From Odontocerum albicorne (Eukaryota; Arthropoda; Insecta; Trichoptera; Odontoceridae): a stretch of DNA of 64,000 bases. The translations under genes were made by a program, and so were the position numbers. The DNA lies in contig OX463854.1 in assembly GCA_949825065.1 (NCBI GenBank), positions 11,197,112-11,261,111 on the forward strand, read 5' to 3'. Under the pieces are notes generated by a model. The model did no database searches, had not been told where the DNA came from, and was given only the letters and a program-made list of their open reading frames with translations. How positions within the stretch are numbered: position 1 is the first letter of the stretch; each line of letters starts with the position of its first letter. Shown here piece by piece: positions 22,021 through 33,469 of the stretch.

Positions 22021-22954
22021 ATTCAATTTTATTTAGTTATGGACGTAGGTATCCTACAGCTTCAACGAGTTTATTGAACCTTTATTCGAATGACACTTGA
22101 CATCAATACAATAATTCCAATAAGAAGGCGGAAGTCGTTTTTATTTTAAATTTTATATTTTAGATCATTTCCAATTTCAGACGAATCATTATTGTTGCTT
22201 AATTTATCAAATTTCGAAATAATGTACCAAGCATACATTATGTGAATTTGTTATCAAACAATATATTATCTGTTGTACTTAAGTTCGTGTGTAACAATAG
22301 GTATTGCCATAAGTTCTTAAAACTGGTTGAAAGAAAAATATATTCACTGTATACTGTGATTTAATTTAGTTTTTTTTTTTCTAAATTTAATCACGCCATT
22401 TCACAAATATATGATTCGGCAGAGCTCTTTTTAAAATATCAAAGTTGCCAGTACGAGTATGATAGTTATCTTAACAAATTGTAGGTATTTAAATTCAATG
22501 AAAAAAAGAGAACTGATCAATTCGCTATAATGTTTTATAATTTGAAAGAAGGTTTTTGGATAACGTAAGCGAAATTCAAAGACAATATTTTTGTATCTTT
22601 TTTTAAAAGTATGATTGAATTTTTTTTTAAATAATTTTGAGCTGTATTTGTACTTGCATACTTATGTGTTATGTGAAATGTTTAATTGTAATAATGTTTT
22701 TTTATATTTTATTATTGTTAATTTATTTTAGGAATCTAATGAATTAGACAATGTCTAACAAGTCTTTGTTATGAATTAGACACTCCCAACATAAATTTAT
22801 TTTAAATATTGTTGTAAGATATATTTTACCATTGATGAAATAAACAAATAAATAACAAATCTATTGATGTAATAATAAACAAGAACATGGACATTTGATA
22901 ATGGAAAATCCCTCAAAATCGAGAAAGATTTTCAATCTTTTTTTTAGATGGATG
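22021..22954. other. No gene; retroposon tail near 22700-22865
   Basis: AT-rich throughout. 'gatgaaataaacaaataaataac' at 22836-22858 looks like the simple-repeat 3' end of a retroposon. Octamer site at 22452. Confidence 0.4.
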
Positions 22955-23105
22955 TTTTGGATTACTATGTAGCGTAGCTGTAGCGTTTCAACGAGCACAC
23001 ATTCGGTAGCCATGTTAGCATTCATGCTATAAGCAAGCGGGCGTCCCAGGTTCAATAACTGCTGGATTTCCTAGGCTAGTTTTACCTTCAGGCTCGTTTT
23101 ACACG
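22955..23105 (+). mobile_element. tRNA-like SINE head (third type)
   Basis: Contains 'ggtagccatgttagcattca' and 'agcaagcgggcgtcccagg' with box-B-like 'aggttcaataactgctgg'. Related heads are at 31825-31910 and, on the minus strand, 50125-50190. It lacks the pairing needed for a real tRNA acceptor stem. Confidence 0.55.
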
Positions 23106-23921
23106 TTTATCTGAAATAGTTTTTGTTGTGTATAAAATATAAATTATATAAAAAAACTACCTAACGAAAACGTTTCTGCAGATTAGCCCCGCCGATTGTC
23201 TTGAAACTTCCCCTCCTCATCGTATCTTTGGTTGTGATTCGTCAAAACTATGTGCTTGCAGAAGTGCAATAGCTCACACTCTAAAGCAATACACGCACAG
23301 GCGTTTTCCATCCCCAAGATGGCTGACAAGCATAGTCAATCACGAGGGTTTGTTTATATACAGCCTCCACATATCAAACTCGACATACTGATGGCAAGGA
23401 GATTAAAGTTTCAAATGAATAGTTGGGTTTCATTCGTCATAATGTTTTTAGGACAAATTTTGATGTTACTTTAAAATCCCGTACACACTTTAAAGACCGC
23501 GGTCAAAAATGTTCACTTAAACACTAATTTACTATTGACTATTATGTTCTAATGGTATTATTTTTGCTAAACTAGATCATGTACTGGATTCGATTTAATT
23601 TTTATTTAGTTCTTATTTTATTTATTTATCTATTTACCTCAATCTAACATACTAATTTAGATAATGTTTGAAAGATTCAAATCAGATATTCAATTCGAAA
23701 GATTTACACCAGAGACTAGGAAACTACGTAAATAATGGGAAATATAGTATAATGCTTTTTGAGTCTATTATGCAGCTAGTATTTTGTACGTTTGCACTGA
23801 GTTGACTTTAAAGGTTTGGTTATTTATTTATAACAAATTTCATCCGATTGTGTAATTCAATAATAAATAATTAAAATATCGTCCCAAGAACGATATATCG
23901 AGATTTCACTGTGTTTAAAAG
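23106..23921. other. No gene recognised
   Basis: The frame at 23250-23474 has no recognisable motif. Remainder AT-rich. Confidence 0.35.
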
Positions 23922-24157
23922 CAGTGGCGTATCAGACCCCCTTTTGCGTAATAAGAGACTTTGATTGTTTTCCCAGGCAACGATATTAAAAGCAGGGGGT
24001 CGGTACAAATTTCACGGGCGTGAAAATGTTTTATTGCCCCCATACATCATCATCGTCCGCGAAGTGTTTTTATTAAAAACAATAAATTAAAAAGAGATGC
24101 TGCCGAGGAAATAAATTAACACAATCTGCCAGCCCCGCGGGCCCGGCCACGCCACTG
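23922..24157. mobile_element. hAT-like MITE
   Basis: Ends CAGTGGCGT (23922-23930) and ACGCCACTG (24149-24157) are exact complements. The interior is GC-rich and includes 'gcgggcccggccacgcc'. CAGTGGCG-type termini fit hAT elements, but no 8-bp duplication is visible, so the call is moderate. Confidence 0.55.
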
Positions 24158-24489
24158 CACACCGGGCAGTTCTTGACAAAAAAAACGAATAAAGATTTTA
24201 ATTATAAGTTTTTTTTATTTTTAAATGAATTAGACTTTTACGTCCAAAAAGTATAGAAATCACAAGATGCATTTTGTAGTACATTTTAATTTGCATTTTT
24301 TCAGTCATATGTTATTTGACGACTTTTATAGCATATTTCTAGCTAGTTACAAGATATTTCCGTTTGGCAACAAGCCGACAAGTTGTTTTGTATAAAAATG
24401 TAGAGCAATTATTATAGAATAAAATATTTGGAAAAACAATCATATTTATTTACTGATAGGGAAAAGTATTCTTAATCGAAAAAGATCTA

Positions 24490-24800
24490 TTACTTTCTCT
24501 AAATTTATATCTACATACATATCATCGAACCGTTTACCCTTTGGGGTAGGCAGAGAGAATAAATTTCCGTTCTTGATTTATTCAAGCACAAAAATTTCAC
24601 CTTCTCCATATGCATTCATCTCATTACGCATGATCTTATATTATTTGTACTTCTCACTTATCCTTCTTTCAACATTTGGTTCACTTGATTCAATCAAATT
24701 TCTCTTAGTTAACCTCTTTTACGTGCACCTTGCACTTCTAACTTATACACTCGCTTTTTATTCTTCCATCATTCATTCTTTCCACATGGCTTAGTTATAC
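24490..24800 (-). mobile_element. LINE-V C-terminal and 3' fragment
   Basis: In minus orientation it runs from the 3' terminus ('acatacatatcatcgaaccg', 'ttggggtaggcagagagaa') into the tail coding region. Blocks match 33480-33760. The plus-strand frame at 24573-24794 is a shadow. Confidence 0.65.
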
Positions 24801-24860
24801 AAACGAAGCTTTCTTTTTATTCATTTATTTTTTATTTATTTTACACATGACAAGAAATAT

Positions 24861-25376
24861 CCCGTATTGGCCTGACTATAAGGCGATCCTGATTATAAGG
24901 CGATCCACCTATTTTTTAAATCTGCTTTTTGGAGAAAAAAATATTTCCTTCACCATTATAATATTTTGAAAAATAAAATGCAAAATGTTTAACAAAAAAT
25001 ATTTATTAAAAAATAAAGTTCCCAGATAATAGTTAAGTACATGTTTAAACATGAAAAGAAGATATAAAAAAGTCCAACCACAGTAGCTAATCAGATCAGT
25101 CAGATTCACATATGGCTATAGCATCCTCAGCATACTCGTAAGTCCCATCTTCAGTGATGTTATCGTCTTCGGAATCCTCAATCATATTTTCCCACAAAAT
25201 ATCATTTTATTGGATATGCACCGTCCATTTTATTGGATATGCAACGTTATTTAAATCTATTGATGATGGTTTCATTGGAAATTTGATAACTTGTGACTCG
25301 AATATAAGGCGACCCCCCTATTTACGTGTCACCTTTTTAAATAAAAAAACCTCGCCTTATAGTCGGGCTAATACGG
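24861..25376 (-). mobile_element. Pogo/Tigger-like element, internally deleted
   Basis: TIRs are CCGTATTGGCCTGACTATAA on the left and the complement of CCGTATTAGCCCGACTATAA on the right (2 mismatches in 20), followed by 'ggcga'. Subterminal 'ataaggcgacc' motifs repeat inside. Comparison with the empty LINE-K copy places it at a TA, as expected for this superfamily. It retains only the 3' end of a transposase (next entry). Confidence 0.8.
25100..25243 (-). pseudogene. C-terminal remnant of pogo-like transposase
   Basis: On the minus strand one frame gives CISNKMDG (near 25227-25243). After a frame change it continues NDILWENMIEDSEDDNITED to a stop near 25103. A CGISNALDGTEDDxLW-like block with an acidic tail is typical of insect pogo/Tigger-type transposases (from memory). 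The frame change is due to a tandem duplication of 'gcatatccaataaaatg' (25202-25243). The octamer at 25133 lies inside the acidic tail and adds two codons in frame. Confidence 0.65.
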
Positions 25377-25754
25377 TACATTATTTGCGAAAAAACAACA
25401 GGTAACTTAATTTGGACACACAATTTTAATGAATCTGGGTTTGTTGCCTTTCATTGGTCTTGTCCCCAGTAAACTTGTATTTTACCTGTATCTTACAGAG
25501 GACATATAGCATGAAAAAATAAATCGATACTTCTTTCCGATTTTTGATTATATAAAACACCGTTGCACATTCTCATCAACCTGACAAACAGTGACACTCA
25601 ATTACATATGTACGAGTATATCATACATCAAGCGAAATCAAACTCCTCACACTTCATCACTCCAGACAGACCAAAACATTCATCCCACAATATACCGTAC
25701 ATCATCATAAAAATTAACTGTATCTTACTTAAAACTCTTTCTTATTTGCATTAA

Positions 25755-26224
25755 TTTCTGTTGTCTTCAATCCGCTGTCTTTTTTATGTTTGTCTCGTTG
25801 ATTTTTTTCTCATTTCAGGTAAAGTAAGAACAAAGATTATTTATTTTACCTAATTTAAATTCTTTGCTTTTCATGTTCACTTCCACGTAATGCCAATTCA
25901 CGTTTGATTGTCTTAATTTAACTGGGTAATTGACTATTGAATTTATGAACCTTAATTTGTTAGCAATAAAGTCTTTAAATTATATTACGAGTATATATCG
26001 CATTAATATCATTTACGAAAAATAAAGATACATTTTAAATTGCGTTATATTGCTTGAAGACATTTAAACAAGTATAATACCAGATTCAACACATTTCTGA
26101 CTGAACTGTAGTATTCATGTAAATTAAATATTTTTTTTTGTTAGATAAGATATTCATAATTGCATTTATAAGAAATAGCCTGAAATAAACGCATGTTGAA
26201 AAATGTACGCTTGGTTGACTGTCT
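25755..26224. other. No gene seen
   Basis: AT-rich and unassigned. Octamer site at 25986. Confidence 0.4.
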
Positions 26225-26345
26225 TTATCGTTAGTTTTGTAACTTGTCTTTTTTTTTAAGGATTTATTTGAGAAAAATATTTCTTAGTACATCTGACGGG
26301 TTTATGGCTATACAGCATTTTTTCAACTAACCAGCACAATGAAAT
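26225..26345 (-). mobile_element. SINE-C tail
   Basis: The minus strand reads 'gctggttagttgaaaaaa', 'gccataaacccgtcagatg', ending in an AAATAAAT-like tail; compare 36425-36545. Confidence 0.5.
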
Positions 26346-26674
26346 ATGCCTATGCCGATACAAAAGGTTACAATTTGAATATCAATTAACACCAATTACA
26401 AGTCTATTCTAAAAGTATGTTTGCAAAAACTCACAAAGAATATTTTTTTTGTAATATTTAAAATATCTCTTTGGCAAACAATTTCCTAACTTATCTCAGA
26501 ACAAGTGACATTACGTTTGAAATATTATTTCATACAAACCCATTTTACATGCCATTATGTCATCTCAAATATCCAAAAACAAGTAAAGTCCATGTTGGAT
26601 TCATTTTGCACATATCTGATCATTATTGGCGCGAGTAATGAGGTCCAGAGAGCTTTTAAAACTAAAAGAAATAA

Positions 26675-26885
26675 TAACATGTCACGTTACAGCAGTACAT
26701 AAGCGAATAAAAAATACTACATAAGTTATAGTATTTCAAAAGCGATGTTTTTTAATAATGAAAAAATACTATATCAGGTTACAATAGTTCATAAGCGACG
26801 CTTTTCATAAATTAAAAATACTATGTTACGTTAGAGCAGTTCATAAACGTTACCTTTCTTATATAAAAATACTATGCCAAGTAGA
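26675..26885. repeat. Degenerate tandem repeat, about 51-bp period
   Basis: Four diverged units share 'aaaatactat', 'gttacagcagttcataagcg' and 'tttcataa'. Older than the other arrays. The frame at 26505-26702 crosses it by chance. Confidence 0.65.
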
Positions 26886-27133
26886 ATGAGGTCTGAAAAT
26901 TCATTGACGATACGAACATACGAGTATTAAAGAGCGTCTTTGAGAGAAAACATTGTCTTCGACTCGAGCCTTCGGGCTTACAAGAAATCGGGTAGGCATG
27001 AAACTCGCAGTTTTTCATCACATCTATTGACAATACTACTGCATGTGAAGAAGCTATAAAACTTACACGAGTCTTGCGCGTGAGTTAAAACAAGAACTAG
27101 AACAGAATTTTACTGTTTTTTTTAAAGATACCA

Positions 27134-27236
27134 TACGACGATAGTGTTATCAAACTTTAACAGTAACATCTCCTGGCCACGCTAACTGCATGGCCAGGGG
27201 ATGTTACTGTTAAAGTTTGATACCCCTATCGTCTGT
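27134..27236. repeat. Long hairpin, about 46-bp arms
   Basis: Arms 27134-27179 and 27191-27236 contain 'tatcaaactttaacagtaac' and 'atctcctggcca' (one t/c difference) around an 11-nt loop. A diverged single arm is at 2463-2500, so the hairpin is two copies of a repeat edge placed head to head. Confidence 0.85.
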
Positions 27237-27419
27237 AATATGATAACAAGAGCTTATAGCAGACGCGTTTCATTATATCCTGAAATGTTAAAAATTGAAT
27301 ATCGCGAGGTTACCGATAAGTGTCATTGAAAAAATGGAAAAACCCGAGATAAATTTTAAAATGCTTAGATGCTGTTCGCAGAATATGTTTTCCTTTATAT
27401 TCCGTAATGAAAGATTGGG

Positions 27420-27865
27420 CTAAATAGTTCCACTTAGCTAGATATTAGATTGATGATGACCCTCGTCAAGGCAGACTAACAGAAGTACTAACTTTAGAAA
27501 CACTCGCATTAATGCAAGAGCACGTGTCATAAGATAGAAGACTTAAATACAAAGAAACAGTAAAAAGGTGTGCGCTTTCCAAAATCATAGTGTTTTGAAT
27601 TATGTACGATCTGCACGGTCCCAAAACTTTTAAGTGCTATCCAAAGGCAACGAATGAATGTTGCAAATAGCTCTCGATGTTTTGCGATGGGAAAGAAAAA
27701 AATAAATTTGAGTCAATTGTTATGAAGAATGAAAGTATGGCTTTGTACAAGGATCCTCTGTCAAAAAAACCTCGGTGGAGGTGCACCGTCCGAGATCACC
27801 ACGGACCAATAAAGTCAAGGTGTTACAAGCCCAAAAAAAAGATTATTCTAGCATTTTTTTGAAAT
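27420..27865 (+). pseudogene. Mariner transposase relic
   Basis: Across stops and frame changes the plus strand reads DDDPRQGR (27452), LETLALMQEHVS, ALSKIIVF, then KNESMALYKDPLSKKPRW (27725) and KPKKKIILAFF to a stop at 27860. These match the linker, second helix-turn-helix and catalytic domain start of insect mariner transposases (DDPRxGRP, ..ESMALYxDPLSKK.., KxKVM..FWD). The first catalytic Asp, expected in M-D-E, reads N here. The second half of the catalytic domain is missing and no TIRs were found. Confidence 0.75.
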
Positions 27866-28465
27866 TTTAGGAATTTCTACTAATTAACTTCAAAAAGTAT
27901 TACATGATTCTGAGAATAAAACTTCAGAATATTTTTTTTCAGTGGATTGAAAAATTAATTCATTGTTAAAAAAATAATCGAACCTCTAGGCAACTATACT
28001 GAAAAACACTTTTTTGTTTCATTCCATCACCTTTTTTATATTCTTAGTCTGGAAACTTTTGGATAGAAGGCCGGTAGACTAGACTGACTTTGAAAGTGTT
28101 TTAAAATTAAAAAACGAATTATAAAAAAATACTTTTTCTAATCACAGTTTTTCCTTTATCACGAAGAGAAATTGAAAAACTTTTGACTGAATATTGTTTT
28201 CACATTAGTTGTAAAAAAAAACAATGTCTTATGAAAATATTACGAAAATAACAATACAATACAAAATAAGCTTTTGTAAATGATATCACAAATCTGATCC
28301 CTAAAAATGAGTTTTATAACAATTTTGTGAAAAGGATTTCATTTATCCATAGGCGAAATTCATCATTCTCTAACAAGAATACTTTGTTGTCTTTAAGTTA
28401 TTAAATTTCAATTATGTTACGTTTCTGAAAAGGCATTGAACTATTCTTGACATCAATAGGATATA
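27866..28465. other. No gene seen
   Basis: AT-rich with many A/T runs; unassigned. Confidence 0.4.
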
Positions 28466-28717
28466 TTAACCTCTTTAGACCTGGCGTCCATTATAATGGA
28501 CACATAGTTCATTTGCACTATGTAAACAACGTTTTGGTATATTTCTGTTTCCAATTATTACAAATTTATAAGTGTAGAATACAGTATTATTGTCGTTGAA
28601 CCTTTTGGACGCCATCTATTTAAATTAATACGACATAATGTTGCATTTTATGTAAATAACACACAAGCAAAAATGTTTTTTTAAACCTTAAAATTATTTC
28701 AGGTCTGAAGGGCTAAA
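28466..28717. mobile_element. piggyBac-like MITE 1
   Basis: Left end TTAA-CCTCTTTAGACCTG (28466-28483), right end CAGGTCTGAAGGG followed by ctaa, an eroded TTAA. TIRs beginning CCYTT next to TTAA fit piggyBac. Subterminal 'gcgtccattataatggac' is itself palindromic. No transposase. Confidence 0.7.
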
Positions 28718-29029
28718 AATATTATATAAATGTGGTACTACAAGATGTAGAAAAAGGAAACAACCAACATTAACATTTTTTATCATACTTCATTCTTACA
28801 TAAATATGACATAGTTGAGTGAAATCTCTTATTTAATTGCACCCTCCTCCTTCAAATCTCGAGAAGTCAAAATACTACATCTCCTCAGCAACATGGATTT
28901 GAATCTCGATTTACGTACTTATTTGTTGTATTGAAGCATGGACACTTATTCTGGTCACGTTATTTTTCTACGGCATGGCCTGAATATATGTCCATATTTT
29001 TATTGACAGGGAAATTTGTTTAGCCTAAC
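28718..29029. other. No gene seen
   Basis: AT-rich, unassigned. Confidence 0.4.
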
Positions 29030-29469
29030 ACTTTTTATACCAATTCATATAACGGTGTAAACCGACCGGTTTCAAGGTTTTCATCTCATCATCAAGGGAG
29101 CAAAAACATGGCTGAATTATGTTCGACTGGTACCGATGTACACGCTTCTAAGAGTTATAATTCGGGTTGGGGATTGTGGGGGGAGGGAAGCAGGATACAA
29201 CTTCAGCAAGCAGTGATGAGATCTTGGGAATGTATGTATTTGCAGGATGTTCGTCCCAATGGCTATTTCTAGGGTATCTTCTTTGTTCGATTCAATTCGA
29301 ATTTTTACCATTAGAAGTGTGTACGTTGGTACCTGTCCAACATAATTAAATCTTATTTGTGCTCCCTTGATTATGAAATGAATACCTTGAAACCGGTAAG
29401 GTTATACCGTTATATAAAGTGGAATAAACAGTGTTTATTAAACATTGTTTATTCCACTTTATATAACGG
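29030..29469. mobile_element. Foldback element with extra head-to-head end
   Basis: Arms of about 115-120 bp (about 29046-29165 and 29298-29415) are inverted copies sharing 'accggtttcaagg', 'atcaagggagca', 'taattatgtt' and 'ggtacc..cgtacac'. Next to the right arm, 29407-29469 is a second palindrome (24-bp arms, 15-nt centre), so part of the terminus is duplicated outwards. The frames at 29117-29311 and 29167-29349 are by-products. Confidence 0.8.
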
Positions 29470-30054
29470 CATAACCCTAACAAATAACAACTGTTAGTTT
29501 ATTGGAATAAACAAATAACAGCATTTAGTGTATTTGAATCAACAACATGGATACTATAATTCTATTAAACTATTCTTAGAATTGTATTATAGCACAAAAA
29601 AACTTTTTCCTATACAAAAAAGTTGTATTTATCTTAACATGGTAAATTCTAGTTGACTAAGAAAATGTTTTAAATCGTCCAGCCAATAATTCTTCTGGTA
29701 GTTTTGTCCTCGGTGAATTTATGCAGCTATTTCCTCTGGTCATGTTTCCAGTCTCATGGGATGTTTACCCGTGACGTAATAAATAACCTTCAATATTTCC
29801 TAAACGACCATTGCTTCTTTACAGAACCATGTTACAAACATTCTTAATGACAAACTGTGTGATATATTACAATATTGAATAGAATCGAAGAAAATAACAC
29901 GTATATTTTTGGTCTCTGAGAAACTAATAATAATACTTATACATTTGATAAAATGTATAAGTATTATAGCAGTATAATGTATAAGTATTACTGTATAAGT
30001 TTTACTGCAATAGCAGTCAGTGTGTAAAATGGTCCAATGCAAAGCTATAGTATT
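29470..30054. other. No gene; small perfect hairpin at 29930-29967
   Basis: 17-bp arms 'ataatacttatacattt' around gata, with two further partial copies of 'aatgtataagtatta' just downstream. The rest is AT-rich and unassigned. Confidence 0.5.
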
Positions 30055-30062
30055 ACATAGTA

Positions 30063-30477
30063 AAGCGGTCGGCAACCTATTGTATATGCGCTGAAGTGCC
30101 TTTTTTGTTTTTTTTTCATTGTATTGGACACTCCGCGTGCCACTGATGAAACCAGGATTTTTTTCATGTGGGGGGATTTTCCATAGAAAAATCTAAGCGC
30201 GTGAGCAATAAGTAATTCAAATAACTTACATGGCCCCAAGCACAATATAAATTGGAGGCACCGTTCGAAATTAAAATGAGATTTTGCGAATACACTTTTT
30301 TTGATTTTCCCTTCAAAAACTGATAATTTCGTATAACATAAATTTGTTTAAGAAATTATACATGTAATTGATTAACGTACTGAAGAATTTCATTATTTGT
30401 CATTCTTTATGCCGTGCCACCAAAAAACCTCCTGCGTGCCACTTAGCGGCACGCGTGCCATAGATTTCCGACAGCTG
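30063..30477. mobile_element. hAT-like MITE, 415 bp
   Basis: Left AAGCGGTCGGCAACCTATTG and right complement CAGCTGTCGGAAATCTATGG form eroded TIRs of the CAGxGGTCGGCAACC type. Both ends carry 'gcgtgccac' motifs. The flanks acatagta (30055-30062) and acatagaa (30478-30485) match in 7 of 8 bases, as for an aged 8-bp duplication. Non-coding. Confidence 0.8.
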
Positions 30478-30513
30478 ACATAGAATATGCCAAAATATAA
30501 TATAACAGGTATA

Positions 30514-30761
30514 TTCACCCTTTTAATCCCACGGTGACGATCATCGACTCCAACTGGTTAATTGGAAAAATCCCACGGGGCCGATCATCGGCCTCAAAGT
30601 TGTTTTCATACAAGTTTTTATGTTGAATATATACGTTTTTAAGCTTTGAGAATCACTCACTTTTCAAATAATGTATTTAAAACTAAATATTTACTGAAAT
30701 AAAAATTTAAATATAAACTACTGTTTTTTTTGCCAAAATATGCTGGGATTAAAAGGGTTAA
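30514..30761. mobile_element. piggyBac-like MITE 2
   Basis: Left end ttca-CCCTTTTAATCCCA (TTAA eroded), right end TGGGATTAAAAGGG-TTAA (30745-30761). The TIR is perfect over 14 bp. Inside is a doubled, partly palindromic 'cccacgg..cgatcatcg' motif. Confidence 0.8.
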
Positions 30762-30974
30762 ATATTACACAGGAAAAATTATATTGATCATCATAAATAA
30801 CATACAGACATGAAAAAATATATTTGAGAAAAATATAACAATTTGGTTTCAATTAGATTTAACAAGGAAAGAGAAAAAGAGTACAAGGCCACTAAACGAA
30901 ACATTGACCGCATCTTGAAAATGATTTCATGAAGCGAATCGGGTCCGTCACTTGTTCAAATATTATAGTGTGTC

Positions 30975-31215
30975 CGACCTCCGTAGCCTAGTGGTAACAT
31001 TATCGACTTTCACCCGAAGGTTTCAGGCTCGATTCTCGAAGGTAGCTTAAAAAAATGTGTCAGTCTGGTAAAATAGTTCATTTGGTAACAATACTTGTAG
31101 TGTTGCCAAAACGTTAAATGACGAACCGCGAGTTCCATGGATACTCCAGAGGTTCTAAACCCAAAGGCTCGTTTACTGATCTCGTAGACAATATTGTTTT
31201 CCCGTCACGCTCTTC
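30975..31215 (+). mobile_element. SINE-D copy
   Basis: tRNA-like head: box A region 'tagcctagtggtaacattat' (30987-31006) and box-B-like 'aggctcgattctc' (31025-31037). Body with 'gttccatggatactccagag' and 'gacaatattgttttcccgtc'. Same architecture as 11285-11585. Confidence 0.7.
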
Positions 31216-31594
31216 AGTGGCATACGAAAAAAATTCAATTGTAAAATAAGTGGTATGCGTTTTTCATCGCTTCTTCCATCTCTCTGCTACCCTTCATACC
31301 ACCCACTTACGAAATAACTGTTTTAAAACATTTTTTAAAGGTTGCCACATCATAAATGTGCATTGCAAAACATTGTTTGAGAAACACTGAGAACCAAAAT
31401 ATTTTACATGGCGGAAGAAACGCCAGAACATCTCAGATTACATAATATTTATTAAGTCAATATTAACTTCCAACAACGCTCATCAACATGTCCGAAACAT
31501 AAATTCGGATATATTAATAGGAAAAAATATCGTAGATATGTACGATTACATTGTTTCCCTGTTGGCGTTGGCAGAGACGATAGATCGCCAGAAT
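31216..31594. other. No gene seen
   Basis: Unassigned sequence; no motif in any frame. Confidence 0.4.
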
Positions 31595-32135
31595 TTACTA
31601 TTCCGACACACATAATCCGCCTGTTCCACATACGTACAACTCTGATTTATCTGACTTTTTACATTTCCTTCAGACACTTGATCAAACTATGTTTTCCTTG
31701 GTCTTCCTCTACATCACCGTTCTCCTACATTTGCATTGCATATTTGTTTCTTTAATCTCTCTTTCTTCATTTGTTCTACATGCCTAAGCCTTTTTGGAGT
31801 CCTCTTCCTCATTTTACTTAAAACATCAGCCGTGGTCTAACAGTTAGCATCCACGCTTAGCAAGCGGGCGCTCGATTACTGGTGGATTCACTTCCGGGTT
31901 GTTTTAGACTATTTTACATAATTTATATTAATGTACTGTTAATATGTGATACTTATCAATTTTTTTAAAACGCTACTAATCAATATTTACATTCATCGGT
32001 AATTGCGTCGTCCCGTATTCTCTCAGACATATTCACCCCATGTATTCTTCTCAGTGTACTAATTTCTACACCATTTATTTGGTGCCTTTCAGTATTGTTC
32101 CACGTTTCACTTCCATACATTTAGATTGGTACTTG
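31595..32135 (-). mobile_element. LINE-V fragment split by a SINE head
   Basis: The minus-strand LINE-V is read in two parts: 31595-31828 (3' end and tail coding) and 31977-32135 ('cgtcccgtattctctcagac', 'ccccatgtattcttc', 'ttccacgtttcacttcc'). Between them lies a tRNA-headed SINE (31829-31975, 'gccgtggtctaacagttagc', 'agcaagcgggcgctcgatta'). The insertion is younger than the LINE. Confidence 0.65.
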
Positions 32136-32866
32136 GAAGTATTACTGTATTACAATTGTTAGTCAGGTGTAGCACACGTGTAAGTGTTAATTTAAAAATG
32201 TAAATCACGTCGATTGTCTGCCACAGTAGACAGGAATGAAAGCTGTATTAACAACAGGACGGATAACGAGCGATCTTTCACCAGACTATTTACATGCTCC
32301 AGCAGGTATTTAAAGTCTAGGGCCTTTTTGCTGAGGCAGAGTGATAAATTTTTATTTTTATTTGTTTTTCATCAAAGGTGTAATGTACAATACGTTAAAA
32401 ATATCAAATAAGTCTTATAATTAAAAAAAATGTTTCGAGTACAATGCAACAAAACCAAGTGAAAATACACATCAACAAATCAAAACAATTAAAATAAAAC
32501 ATAAGTAACATATTAATTTTTATATATTTTAAGTCAAAATGATTTAAAATATATAAAAAGTAATAATATACACAGTTGATTATGTGATAATAGATCATCT
32601 CGAGTAAGCTGCCCGCACTACACCATACCTATTGTCAGTCATGCGGAAAGGACAATACAATATAAATTCAACACTTTATAAATTCTGCAATCAGCCTTCT
32701 TCTATGGCTCAACAGATTATGGAATGGATATTAAGAAGTAATACACAACTGTGTTTTATCAAAAGTAGCAAAAATGACAATGCATAAAAGTGTATTGGTG
32801 CCCACCTTGACGTATTGGAATTGCCAGAAGAAAAATAAAAGCAGATGTGTGCACTAAGAAAATAAT
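32136..32866. other. No gene seen
   Basis: Very AT-rich in 32390-32600. The frames there are composition artefacts. Confidence 0.4.
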
Positions 32867-33215
32867 ATGGATTGTCGATGTATGAAAGAAGGCGTAACAA
32901 AAACAAACGAAATTAATGTTTTAAGTAAGATGAAAAGAGGAGCTTTAAGAATGTTAAGACGTTTGGAGAAAACGACTAATCGAGTATACAAATCAGAAAT
33001 ACAAGGTGTACGTGAAAGAGGCAGACTAAGGAAAACATGGTTGAACCAAATGATTCAGATTTTAAAAGATAGTGAAGTAAGAATATGAAGAGATGTATAA
33101 ATATGGAGGAGGTGACAGTTTTTTGATAGGATAAAATAGCTTGGAGATTTGTTATCTCTGTCTATCCAGCAAGAGACACGGTGCGATGATACGTAACATA
33201 TGTATGTAAGAAGTA
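32867..33215 (+). pseudogene. LINE-V C-terminal coding fragment
   Basis: An open stretch of 73 codons starts at 32867 with KEGVTKTNEINVLSKMKRG and includes VRERGRLRKTWLNQMIQILK, the R/G-rich R-P-R-K-T-W..QxxxIL motif before the end of LINE-V proteins. A 3' UTR follows to 'tgtctatccagcaagagacacggtgcgatgat' and an ATGT-rich terminus near 33205. 5' truncated with an altered middle; no RT domain. Confidence 0.65.
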
Positions 33216-33469
33216 TGTAGGTAATGATGGTAAAAAAAACATTTCAATGAGCACCATCGATTTCCCGTGGTCTACCTACGTGGCTAATAAGTAAGATTTT
33301 TTTTCTTCTACTTCGTAGAAGTCATATGTCTCAATAACTAGGCCGCAAAGGTTGCCAAGTCCACTGGGATAACAACCATGATATAATAAATAAATCAGGT
33401 GCTAAATCTTAGTAACAAATGTCGAACAATCACAGCTATGATACTATGTATAAGGAAAAAATAAGAATG

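Larger units (their letters stand above)
24830..25735 (-). mobile_element. LINE-K 3' end interrupted by a pogo-like element
   Basis: 'acacatgacaagaaatat' (24843-24860) and 'tttgcgaaaaaacaacagg' (25384-25402) are adjacent in the uninterrupted copy at 44733-44776. Here 516 bp sit between them. The rest ('ctgggtttgttgcctttcat', 'ccagtaaac', 'catcaacctgacaaac', 'catcccacaatataccg') follows the 45-kb copy. The plus-strand frame at 25563-25754 is part of this UTR, not a gene. Confidence 0.8.

Noticed and set aside
32390..32600. Membrane-protein-like minus-strand frame (F, I, Y, L rich)
   Set aside because: Extreme AT content gives such composition by chance. No signal or family motif.
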